Shown here piece by piece: positions 10,901 through 22,900 of a DNA stretch of 64,000 bases. This DNA comes from Motacilla alba alba (lineage: Eukaryota; Chordata; Aves; Passeriformes; Motacillidae). How positions within the stretch are numbered: the first letter of the stretch is position 1; each line of letters begins with the position of its first letter. Below the pieces are notes generated by a model, which worked only from the letters and a program-made list of their open reading frames with translations, was not told the DNA's origin and made no database searches. The position numbers and the translations under genes are program-made. The DNA lies in NCBI RefSeq assembly GCF_015832195.1, contig NC_052028.1, positions 5,189,501-5,253,500 on the forward strand, given 5' to 3'.

Positions 10901-13900
10901 AACACTGACACAGGTTTACTTATTTAGAAAGAAATAGTCCCAGAAATTTTCTGTTTTAAAGAAATGTTGTAAATCAAAATGCTACTGCAGAGAAAGGAAG
11001 GGATCTTCTCTCTGTTTCTCCAGCAATCACTGTCAGTGGTTACATGTCTCAAAGAGCCCACAGACTTACAGAACCATACAGGGTTTAATACTTCTTCACA
11101 GCTTGTTTGGAGATACCTTTCTGAAAAAATAATGAGCCAGGCTGCTTCTGGCAGAAGAAAAATCTGAATCTAGAGACAACATGGTATCAACTTTTGTGGA
11201 GTTTTCAACACAGAAGCCAAAGGCCCTCTTGAGTCTGCATTCTCTGAGTACTGACCTTTTTCTCCCAACCTTAATAGGACATTGAACAAGAAATATCAAA
11301 AATATTTTAATGGTCAAAGCATCAAAAACTTCCACTTCATTCTTCAAAGTCCAGAAGGCTGTGTTTTGGGAATCATGTTTTAGGAAAGAAACTTGTTTGG
11401 AGAAGAAAAAAATCCCACAGCCAAATATTAGAAATTTATTGATGAAATATCAAGTGAGCACACACTACTCTCAAATGTTATAGCATGTGCTTCTCTCAAA
11501 TGTTTCTGCTGAAGCTCATATTTACTTTAAAAACTGCATACTGGAATACTGACTCAAACTTATGTCCTTCTCTTTTTTCTAATAGATGTGTCCAAGTGAC
11601 TGCTATTCACTTCCCCAGAGATACAAAGACTTGAACCAGCAGGGAACACTGAGAACAATGCCAGCTTCCTCTTCCTAGGGTTCACATCCTCGATTGAATA
11701 ATTTCATATTTCTGTTATTATAACAAAATTAAACATAATGTTGTGTCTTCCTGTCAACCTAAGTGTATTGTCCTACCACAGGTAATTTTTGCTATCGAAA
11801 ATGATTTGAAGAAATGTTTCAGGGTAACCAAAACATAGCTGTGAACAGATAAAACAAATATTCTTTCAAAAACTGCTATCCAAAGCTAGCAATTACATTA
11901 CCATCATTCAGGGACACAATGTTTAATTCTCCCATATTACATTAATGCCTATAAAGGAATAAAATTCGGTAGCTTTCATACAAATTTTTCAACAACACTT
12001 ACTTTGTCACTTTAGAGCAAGTGTTGTTTTCTCTGTGCACTTTAGTCTGTAAGAGCATGAAAGACAAATCTCACTTCCTGTTGCTGCAACAAATTATTCT
12101 AAGCTGAGGTGATATTTCCAGAAAAAGGCCTTTATTATTGCTTCTGTGCCAATCTATCAGTCCAACCTCATTAGACTTCTAGAAAAGTGTAAAGCCTGTA
12201 AATCTGCAGCTCTAAATTTCAGATTACACAAACCAAAGGGGGCACTGTGAGGAGCATTAGATTAAATTTTCTTTTTTCTGATAAGAAGTATATATCTGTA
12301 GAGAAGGAAAATAAGTATGCTACCCATAAGTGGGGATGCATAAAATTATGAACCCCCATTTTACTGACATTTGTGTAAACTACTAGAAGATGAAAATGCT
12401 GAAAAATATTAAATAAGTATAAACCATTAAAAACAAACAAAAAACCCCAATAAGGCAATCCTCTCAAATTTTGTTTAATAGCTATTACTGCTAAAGAAAA
12501 TACTTTGCAGTCATTGTACATGATGCTTTGAAAATACCAGTTCTGAGCTCAGGGGCAGCCAAAAAGAATGTCTGGAATTATTAAGAAACAAATTTGGAAT
12601 GAACCCTAAAAGCATCATTACGCTGCAGTGTAAATCCATGATGGATCTATCTCAGATACTGATCCCCATCTTAAATAAGATATTTAGAATGTGTGCCACA
12701 GATTTCATGGGAGAAAAGATGAAGTGACTAAAAGTTTTCATCTTGAAATAGATGACCTAAGGGAAATATGAAACAGGTCTACAAAATCATGCACAGTAAA
12801 CAGAACATAAAAAAAGGTTATTCACCATTCCTCATGAAATAGGAACTAGGAGAACAGCAAAGAAATGCTCACACAGCAAGCTTAAAATGGTAAAACATGC
12901 AATTCATATTTGAAATTGTAAGGGGAACTGCCACGGAATGTCATGGGGGACAAAATAAAAGTGGGTTTAAAAAAGTGCTTATGTGACTCCATGATATATT
13001 GATAGCTATCAAACTTGATGGTGTAAATTCAAATTCCAGCTCTGGAAGCAACAGATTACCAGAAACCAGGGAAATATAACATAGAAAGCATCATTTCCTC
13101 CTCAATCTTGTTCCCCCAGGCATCTGCTCCCATCCAGCCACGGCTGGGAGAGTGTCTACAGAGCACACTGAACCTTTAGTCTGAATCACTGCTGCCGTTC
13201 TTACCTTCCTATATAATTACATCTCAGCACACCCATTTAATTATTCTGTGACTGTTTGAACAGTCTAGGGCCTGGTATGTGATGTATTTGCAAATGAGCT
13301 CTGAAAGTCGTCATTTAGCAGGGGGTGTTATAAACAATTTTTTGCAAATTTTCAGCTAATACTGTTAACTTTTGAAGAAGGGAGAGTATGGATTTAATAA
13401 GCAGCAGTTGGCTGAAGCTGTCATGTTTTACAGCTCTGTGAATTATTTCCATTCAGATCATGAACCTCTTCATAGCACAATCTAACTTCTGGGAAAGAAA
13501 AAAATAAAACCACAGCTGTATCTGGATAGATTTGAGATTTAATGCAAGTTATTGCTCTAACTACGAAATACAGATTCAATTCAGGACCTTCAATTTGCAT
13601 CTAGTAACTAGTTTGTACAGTAATAGAATACTGGTTTTATATGTAATAAATCCCATATTGATAGGTTACTTGAAGCCACTGCTGCATCTCAAACATTTTT
13701 TCCCCATAGACTAGAAAGTCTTTTGGGGACATGCTCGATTTCCCAGTTCTTCAGTACTTAGCAGATCAAGTGAACTCTATTTTGAAGACTTTTGCATGAG
13801 TAATGGAGAGTGACATCTGAATCACAAACAGGTCTGCATTGTAATTGAACCACTGTGCAGACAGAAGTGCAGTCCCAAGATTTGCACACTTAAGGAAAAG

Positions 13901-15106
13901 AAAAGGAAGTTCTTTTTTTAATCACAAACTTTATTAATCACTTGTCACACATGCAACCATTGCAGCTATTAATCACTTACATACAAGAGCACTCCTGTTG
14001 GTTTGCTAGCCAAAGTATAAATTATCACGTCAAAGATTAACCCATTTTCTTTCATTAATACTTTGTTTTATTTCCTTCCACTCCCCATTTTCTCTTGCAG
14101 AAAAGGCTTGAATTTGGACAACTGGAGTCTGAATGATTAATCATAGTGACAGAGGGTTGACCACAGGGTCAACAAACAATGAATAAAAACATAAAACACG
14201 GGTTCATTCCGGGTTATACTCATGTTTCATTTCAGAAGTGAGAGAACAGCAGGCTCTTTTCCTCAGAAATTGCTGTCTAATAGTCAGAAGGCAACCTTAG
14301 CACAATGCCTGTGCTGTTACTTCCCCACCAAAAACCCAGAGCCATTTGTTATTAGAGTTGCTGTGTAGGCCACCCAGTCTGGTGGAACAACACACTTCAG
14401 CAATTTCAGAGCACAGCTAAATGCTGACATCTCTGGGGCTTTGACTACTGCAAACAAAGCCAGCAATCAAGCCACAGAAGCTTTCCCTGAAGTGTGATAT
14501 AGGATCATAAATATAGCATGATGGCTATTAAGCTCATAAGTTGTAGTCAGAAGATCTCATAATCAAAAGTCCTCAGGGTTGTACTGCTAAAAATAAAAGA
14601 ACTGTGAAAGAAAACAAAATGTATGGAATTAGACATTACTGATTGAGAAATTGAGAGTCTTATGATGACTTCTAACAATTCTTAGGGATAAAAAATGGAT
14701 GTAAGTTACATCGCAATTGTGAAATGAATAGTTTTTCATCATTTTTAAGTGAAAGCTTTTTTTAATACAGGAGCTACTGAGACCAATCAAAGGCAGAATA
14801 GAGTCCAGTTCTTGTAAAATCAAACAACAAAAATGTAATGAAACTACTCCCTCAGTGAAGTTTACAAGGAAGTTTTCATTTTGATGATCATGAGAAATTT
14901 TTTTTCTCTAGGACCAAGAGTCTAACAACAGTGATATTTTCAACCCAGTGGAACAATTCCATCAAATGACTCAAAATCCCAGCAAGATTTCAAGGTCTAT
15001 TTTGCAATAGTAAAGGTTCAAAGATGCTCAATCAAAACTCTCCAAGAGATGAAACTCTGTAAAAAGCTCTTTAACAGCTTTTATAAAAAGTGTGGTGACA
15101 TCTCAC

Positions 15107-15121
15107 TTTTTTTTTTTTTTT
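15107..15121 (+). repeat. Poly(T) tract, 15 T
   Basis: A simple homopolymer after CTCAC. On the minus strand it is an A run at the end of no recognisable element. Confidence 0.85.
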
Positions 15122-16558
15122 AATGCTTGAAGAAACTGAACATGAAGAATCAACAGAAACAGAAAATCTTCAGGTAAAAGCAAAAAGAATGCGCAAAGAC
15201 TCAGAAAGATGACACAGACTGCTTTGCTATGGCTTTCATATACAATCCACAGTATGATGGACAAAATACCTCCTTGTGACTTAGGACTAGTCACAAGCAG
15301 TCCTTTCCTCTATTGACTATTTTCTCAAAAGTCTTAACCCATTTGCATATCTGAATATTCAGAGCTTTCTAAGGAAAAGTGAGGAAATGTTTACTCACAC
15401 AGCTATCATTTTTAAAATTTAAACTGATCTCTGTAGTAATTTTTTTTTAAAATCCTAAAAATTGTGTGTCTGGAAGCTTCAGCATGCAATATTTTTACGC
15501 CTTTTTCTTCTTGATATTTAAGTTGGATCAATATGTGGGTAAAAAGAAAGATCTAAGGAAATAAATATCTCATTTTTTCAAAACCTTTTAGACATAAACA
15601 CATTGTAAATTTGAAAATCAGCTAAAATCCTTAATGTGACATTATACTAAGCAGAATGTTGGTACAAATGTTTTTACTTTGCCTTCATTTCTCTGATGCC
15701 ACCATCCATGTCCAACTCTGCACTGAAGACCAAAACTACACATCAAGTCTGTCAGTCTTTGAATGATACCTTCCTCCTGGGTAGCATTTTCCAGCTCTAA
15801 ATTTCAAAGCACATAACAAATGCCAGCATTCCTATCTTAGGGCATGGAAACCCAGGAGAAGAGGGTGCCCAAATAACAAAGTTAGGAACCAAATCAAAGA
15901 GATGTGAATGTTCATCTGTATTTCATCTGGCACAGACCCTTTGCCCAATGATACCAACCACTGATCTCCCTGAACTGCAATTGGATTCACCCAACAGCAT
16001 TCCCAGCAAAGGCTGATATGCAAGGAGCCCAATGGCATCGTTTATCCCGGGTGCAATGCTGACCATCAAATAAAACTACCAGCATTCTCCATGTGCTCAA
16101 AGCAGTACATGAATTTCTTGGAATACATGAGTTGATAAAGCTCATTCCTTTACACACCCACTGAAAACAACAGCATTTCTTTAGGAGTTCTCAGGCATGT
16201 CAAAATTTCCATTTAAAAAACTCAAACAAGAAAGCAGTAATACTGACACAACTCCACCAACAGAAGTCAGCTGTAACATAAAACATTAATTTAAATATAT
16301 TTGATTACATAACAATTCAGCACACACAGCTATCTTACTGTGAATATTTGTGTGATTGGACTTAATTTCAATCATCATCTTATGTTGAAGTGTTTTTCTA
16401 ATCACTTCATTTTGCTTTGTTTTAGAACTCCTACAATTACCAGGACTCTTTCCAAGAAGGCAATTTTTGCCAACCAGTTAAATGCAGGACTCAGGAAAGA
16501 TCCTTGTATACAATCTGTCTGATCTACCTCGTCACCTGAGAGGATAAACAGGATTTAC

Positions 16559-16712
16559 CTTGGTCTGTAGGCATTAACTCTGTGAGCTTTAAAATCCAAC
16601 CTGTTCTCAGAGTGACTGCCTGCCCAACTGCACTGCATTACACTGAGTTCCTCCAAAATGCTGAGACTCCTGGTCACCCTGAGAGCTGGGCAAATAGGAC
16701 TTTTGCAAGGTT
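16559..16712 (-). other. Exon-like segment, minus strand, 154 bp (candidate only)
   Basis: On the minus strand the acceptor is pyrimidine-rich (CACCCTACCTTTTACAG). The donor is AAG followed by GTAAAT. One frame stays open through the segment, with two leading bases, 50 codons and two trailing bases. It meets a stop immediately after the donor, as expected if the boundary is real. The peptide includes LSILEELSVMQCSWAGSHSE and then RLDFKAHRVNAYRP. Base composition is close to 50% GC, above the flanks. I do not recognise the protein. The trailing phase is compatible with the exon-like segment at 8055-8196, giving AG+C. A one-in-three phase match and an open run of 50 codons could both arise by chance. 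Confidence 0.28.
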
Positions 16713-19700
16713 CTGTAAAAGGTAGGGTGTTTTTTGGTTTTTTTATTTGGTTGGAGTTTTATCATGGATAAAACTAAAATTATTTCTCCCACATTTCTGC
16801 TCAGCAAAATTGTCATGAAAGTATTTTGCCTTGGTAAGAAGTGGCTACTTTAATTCCAGATAAAAATGCTTTTGTTGTTAAAGCTTTCCTTCTTTAGAAA
16901 GTTAAATTTATAATTTAAGTAGAGAAAAAAAAAAAAAAAGGACTGGTAATTAAAACCCGCAAGTTTTTATCTAGAAAATGTTTCATTTTGCAGAGTTTTG
17001 TGTTTCATATTTCCAGAAAAAAAATGTAGTATAGTATATGAAACCTAACTTTTATAGTCATGGAAAACTCAAAACTTTACCTTCTGGGTAAGGAGACCAC
17101 TCCTTGGAAACTTTAACTCAGTTTCAATTAATTTTTTTATGTTAACAAAGAATTTCTCAGGACCTTACTTTTACTACTTTTCTCAAAAAAAATCTACTTT
17201 TAAATTCATGCCATGAAATGCAAGGCTTTGATCTCCTGCATGATTGCTCTGTTTTGTTATTTGGTGTATTTGATAATTTCCTGAGATGAATGTTTCTGTG
17301 AAAAGCTGCAGTTCTTGAGCACCCATCCAATCTGCTCCTGTGTCACTGGTCAGCTTTTCCCTGGTTTAAAATAGACTGCACTGTGTTCAAGGGAATAAAG
17401 GATCATTATTACTCATTTGCTTAAACTGTTTTGCCACTAGTTGCTTGGTGCACTTCATATATTTTTTGACATAAATAGAGAGTTTGGAACCCAGATGAAG
17501 AAATGGTGTTCACAAGAAAATATCAGCATGGCCTCAAGAAGAAATTCTGAATAGTTCTGGACAAGCTCCATATAAACATACTAACTGTGGTGAGATGAAA
17601 TCCATCAGATGGAAAATACATGTTCAACCCTTAAAAGCTCTCTTGCAACTATTTGACCAAATCATCTATTATAATGTTCCTATATTTCATTGATCTCTAT
17701 GTGATATGGAACTTATCTGATTCTAGCAAGAGAGGGGATAGAGGGGATAGATAACTCTACCTCAAACCACTTGTGAACACTGGAGCAGTCACGCAAGCTA
17801 AACAAAGAAAATTAAACCAATTTTAGTTGTCTTCTGTGAGGTTACAAGGTGAAGAATATGAGCTATAAAACAAAAGCTGCTCCCAGTGGGAGCTGATACC
17901 TGCACATCAAAATGTGTTCAAGGCTGCTCAAATTAAAAACTAGAAGACCTGGAGGTTTACCTAGAAAGACTAAAATAATTTTCAAGCCTTTTCTTGAAAA
18001 TCAGCAGTGTTCCACTGGGAGCATTGGTCTTTGGAAGACCTTCTGTCCTGTATTAAGCCACAGGTGTAAGCAAAATTGAAGAGGTTTCCTCAGGAGAGGC
18101 AGAAACATTATATTACACAGGATGACATTAGTAATTCAGATGATAGCAAAAAAATCTTAATTTATTCAGGAAATGACATTTTATTTACCATGGCTCTGCA
18201 ATTTGAAAATTTACAGAAGACACATCAATACAAATTTCTTGCTAAGAGAAGGTATAAGCATCTGACACGGCTGGCTGCTGCCAAGAAACCACTTTCAGTA
18301 TCCACACAGGGTTCTGCAAGCAGCAATGTGTTTGAAAACAAGAGGGAAGTCTTCTATAATGAAATGCCCATTCATTTTTCATGTTACACTGTTCTGCCCA
18401 TTCTTTCCTTCTCTCATATATCATGCTTTTAACAACTCAAGTTTTTTGCCACTGCTCCATTAGCTTGGTATTCTTTTTCAAACTGTTGTCAACTTGTTAT
18501 TTTTCAGCATTTGACAACCTGCCTATAAACTGCTGTACCTGGAGGAATATTGCTTGCCTGATTCCTACAGAGATTACATGGTAATAATTTTGCAATATAT
18601 TATGGAACTATTAGAAATTCTGTGTGAAATACAATGAAAACAATAGACTTGTATTTTAATTGTTCTCCTGAATCAAACCTGTCAGAACATGACAACAAAT
18701 TTTCACAGAAAAATCTGGTTACATCAAAATAAAGACATATTGTGAGATCATTTCAATTCATCATAAAAGGCTTGAAAAATGCTAAACAATTTTCTAATAC
18801 CTTAAAAATATTGAAGGCTCTTATTTTCAATTTTTGATTCCACCATTATTCAACTATTTTGTTATAAAGTAAAATTTTGAGAGGACAGACTGCTCTTTCA
18901 TAAAAATAAATGCCTAAAGTCTTAAAAATACCTTTTTTCCCCAAGAGGTATTTTTTAAAATTCAATATTCTTAAATATTTTTTTCTGTCCTGTACTTATC
19001 CCTTTCCTAGCCTAGATAGATGAAAATAAAGACTTGATTCTATGCAGCAAGAAAGACCCAGACACTCAGGAGTGTGAGCACCAGGCAGAGCAGAGCAGAG
19101 GCCAAGTTCCAGGGCTGACCCAAACTTTCCAAGTCCACGATGAGCAGTGCATACACCTGGCTTCATGCCTTTCTTCTGTTGCCACTCCAGAACTCTGTTT
19201 CCTTTTGTTCATTCTCTTAGCTAAATGGCAAAAGGAATATGGTTTTTAAAACTCCATCAGGGTCCTCCATCATCCTGCATAGCTGGCAGTGGACTTCCAG
19301 GGACATGGAGCAGAGGAGAGGCAGCTGTACCACTGCCTGAGCTTTCTGCTCCACTTCTGCTATTTTAATAACTCATATCACACTCTGGCAGGGTGACCCA
19401 GCTGGGAGATTTCAAGTGACTTACAAGGAAAAGATCATTTTTATTTTGTGTCATTTCTTTCTGAACTACACTGATTATGAGCCTTCTGGAAAAAAAGAGC
19501 TGATGGTACTTTTTGCAATTTGGAAGCTAACTAAAATAATAATAAGGCTAAAAATAATCTCTCAAATTTTGAGAGAATAGGAATACATGACCTAAACTGA
19601 GAGGCTGTGGAAAGAGGGTTGATTTCGCCAGGAAAAGAGAAGGTTTGGGGAGCACTGAAGAGCCATCTGCCAGCTCCCATGGGGAGGTCACAGGGGAGCC

Positions 19701-19782
19701 CGAGCCAAGCTCCATACAGAGCTGCACCATGAGACAGCAGCTAGAACATGAATCAGGGCAGATTCCAGCAGGACACAACAGC
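16713..19782. other. Noncoding unique sequence
   Basis: The section contains an A run at 16924-16939 and a doubled AGAGGGGATA unit near 17733-17752. The 118-codon plus-strand frame at 18076-18432 is lysine- and serine-rich with no recognisable domain. A second frame on the opposite strand overlaps it, and neither has good splice context. I regard both as chance. Confidence 0.55.
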
Positions 19783-19990
19783 AGTGCTCACTGTGAGGGC
19801 AAGAAAGCACTGGAGCAGGTTTAATGCAAGGTTGTGGAATCCTTGTCCCTGAAGGTATTGTCAGCTTGACAGGGTCCCAAGCAACCTGGTCTGAATTCAG
19901 CACTGACTTTGCTTTGAGCAGAACACGGGACTGGAGGCCCCATGAGGACTTTCCAGCCTGGGGGAATCCATGGTTCTATGAGTTCTGGTC
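19783..19990 (+). mobile_element. CR1 LINE 3'-end fragment, plus strand
   Basis: The run CTGTGAGGGCAAGAAAGCAC, TGGAGCAGGTTT, GTTGTGGAATCCTTGTCCCT, GAAGGTATT, AGCAACCTGGTCTG, TTTGCTTTGAGCAG and TCTATGAGTTCTG follows the order of blocks in an avian CR1 3' end. These are the segment coding for the ORF2 C-terminus, then the 3' untranslated region, then the TTCTATGA-type terminal repeats. The middle has a few small deletions and substitutions, so this is an old copy, 5'-truncated to about 200 bases. Two small frames on opposite strands (minus 19688-19903 and plus 19824-20036) are shadows of this element and not genes. Confidence 0.85.
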
Positions 19991-22900
19991 TGATAGGAAA
20001 CAGCTGAACTTCACACCTCAGAAAAACAAAACATGAAGAATTTTAGGTTTGCTTCTTATAAAAAATGCAGCCACTTTGCCCAGATCAAGAAGCAGCTGAA
20101 GTGACACAGACTGTTTGAAAGTTTCTACAGATATTTTGAAGTGTACAGAATTGTGAAGGAGGCAAGGCTTAAAACCAGATTTGGATGGAGTAGTTTGTCT
20201 GATTGTTGTCAGAACCTACCCCTTAGTTTTGAGCACCTTGGATTTCATTCTTCCTTAAAAAATAATTCTTCACCCATCTAATTGTAGCAAAAAAAACCTT
20301 GGGAAAGTAAATCTAATGGAATGACCTCTGCTGACTCCCACTTGTGGTTGGAGCCCTAATTAAGGGAACAGTACACAGAGACACACTATTCCCTTCTCTC
20401 CCTATTTGAGCTCTGTTCATTTATAAGAAAAAAAACCACTTTATTGTCATGCCTACGCACATTGTAAAATATCCAAAGATCTTACATGCCCAACATAAGG
20501 AAGTCAACTGCTCTTACACTGCAGGAAACTAAGAGACATCCTACATTATAAGGTGAAAAGAGAGCAGGGTTTCAGCTTCAAATGAAAGGAATCAAACCCA
20601 TGACTGCTGGTGAGGTGTGCATGTCTGCAGGCACAACTATGCTATTCTTGTCTCTAAATAATAGCTAAAGAAATACAACTAAGTGTTGTGCTAAAGTCCC
20701 AGTTTCTGCTGCTCCATCACAAGAGTGCTCTTTTAGTGAACATCTTCTGTTCTTCAGAGCCACAGAATATAACCACACAACCCTGTCCTAGACTGAAGTG
20801 AAATACACAGAAAGATGATTGGTGTTTCAAGAATTTATTTTTTTTTTGCTACGAACCAATCCTCTGTGAAATCCTCTGTTATTCTACAGCAGGAGCATCG
20901 AGAATAAGAAGATGAGAAAATACAGAAATGTATGAAGAAACTAGGCAGTGCTTCTCTTAAAAATAACCAATAAGTAATTTGTTTTCAGAAAAAAAGAAGC
21001 AAAAAACAAGTGCTGTTTAAAACTCTCTGTATTAGAGGACTCTCTTTGCATGAAGCCTGCTGGAGTGAGAACTACCTGGTAGATGGGGCTGCAAGTGTAA
21101 GCACTTTAATACTGGGTTGTCAGAGGTGGAAAAGAAAGTATTATGCCACAATTTTCAGATATCTAAATTTAGAAAGTTTCTAAAGCTGTCAGTTATCATC
21201 CTGTTTTTTGATGCAGCACGCTGGATTCTGGGTTCTCAAATGTATCTCTACCAGTTTTACATAAATGCTTTTAAAATAGAAGTTATCAGTGCATGAAGGA
21301 CAGTGAATCCCACTGACTTCTAGTTAGCTGGAAGTACAAGGCTGGTTAAGAATATATACGGAACTTTCTCAAAATTCAGGAAGCAAGGGAGAAAGATATA
21401 AGTGAAGTACATTTGTGTTCTCAAAGACATCCACGGAGTCCCCCAGAGCAGGGAATTTACCTCTTGTAAATGCACTGCCCAACACTGCAGGATAAGAGCA
21501 CAGTCTCTGATGTCACTGCTAATGCAAGCTAAGCATTCAGACAGCTGTGCTAACAAGCACATTAAAAAATAATTTCCCAGACTTCTCCCTGAAATGTGCG
21601 AGTCCCAAGGAGTAAAAATGATGCAATTTGTAATGCAGACCAGTAATTACAACTCCAGTGGTTTACCACTCTAATAAATACAAAGTGCTAAGCAGTGCTA
21701 ATCTGGACTTACTCATTCAATTTCTCCCTTCACCCCAATCTGCTGCAAACAAGTCTGAGATCAATACTAACAAAACTGTCTTTGTGGTATCAGGTTCAGT
21801 TCTGCTGACGTACTATTATATCTTAATTTTCCTGGACACAAAATCCAACATAATTAAACATACTCTGGAGAAATTGTTTCATTTATTCCCTTACTGTCAT
21901 TAGTATTGAGATCATAGGGGGGAAAAAGGAACAGTAACCTGCATAGCAGTGCAGCAAACAATTTACCATGGTTGCCTTCTAGCAATGTCATTTATTATTG
22001 TTTGAGACAGCTCAGGCCAGTTCATACCAGTTAAAAAACTTCAGCCAACCTAAAAATTATATTCTTTCAGGGCTTTCACTAGGAAAAAAAACAAACAAAA
22101 ATCAAAACTTCTTTCAATTCAATAATTACTACATGTATTTTCCATACAGCAATAACAGAACTATGTATTCTTTCATGGAAATCACTCCAATAAGCATTTA
22201 TTATATAAAATTAATCAGTAACCCTATTTTCCTTTAATAACACAAAAATTGGTAATACAAACCCCACCAGCTGACATTACCCTTTTATTTTCCTGTGCTT
22301 ATCATTGTAAATAACATGATTCACATTTTCTGAAATGCTTCATATTATAGCAGAGCATTTGAAATAATCCATTTGGAAAGCAGTAGCAAAAAGATTTTGA
22401 TTTATGTCAGAGTGGCTGCCCATTTTTCAGAAAAAAATGATAGAACTCTTCTAGTAAACCTAATAAAAGACTATTATGAATGACTGGTAGAACAAAAAGC
22501 TTGTTTTTCATGTTACAGTCAAAAGGCATTATTAACCTGACAGTAAAAGATTTTAGTTCCTTATTTTTTCTATTATTTCTGACCCTCAGAAGAAGTGCCC
22601 CTTCGGTGGGGACAGCTGAAAAGCCTGAAGGCAAAACCATCTTTCTTCAGAGGCCAAAGCAAAGTTTGGCCATCTTCACAATGTAATTCTAAAAACATCA
22701 GAGTGAGCCCACTTGACTAAAACATTTTGTCCATTTTGTTTTGCCCCATATACATACTTTTTTTAAAAAAAATTTTTTCCAGCATTTCTTTATTCCCTCC
22801 AAACACAAGCACAGGAAATACCACTAAGACTTTACTCTCGATCAATTCTGGTATGGTTTGTGCCCATGCAGCCTGTAATAGATAGGCAATTCTTGGCCTG

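Larger units (their letters stand above)
9656..16558. other. Noncoding unique sequence with simple repeats
   Basis: No gene was found. The section includes a (TA)n tract at 10160-10197, a block that looks like conserved noncoding DNA at 10550-10900, another possible one near 13195-13400, two copies of ATTAATCACTT at 13933-13943 and 13968-13978, and a T run at 15107-15121. The longest frame (minus 12219-12521, 100 codons) is hydrophobic, AT-biased and unrecognised, and is most likely chance. Confidence 0.55.

Noticed and set aside
13172..13240. Minus-strand ATG with good start context followed by AAG/GTAAGA donor near 13205, a possible first coding exon
   Set aside because: Only about ten codons, with a stop directly before the ATG. 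There is no promoter evidence and no partner exon of matching phase.
18076..18432. 118-codon plus-strand frame as a gene
   Set aside because: There is no domain, no splice or promoter support, and an overlapping opposite-strand frame. Nothing distinguishes it from chance.
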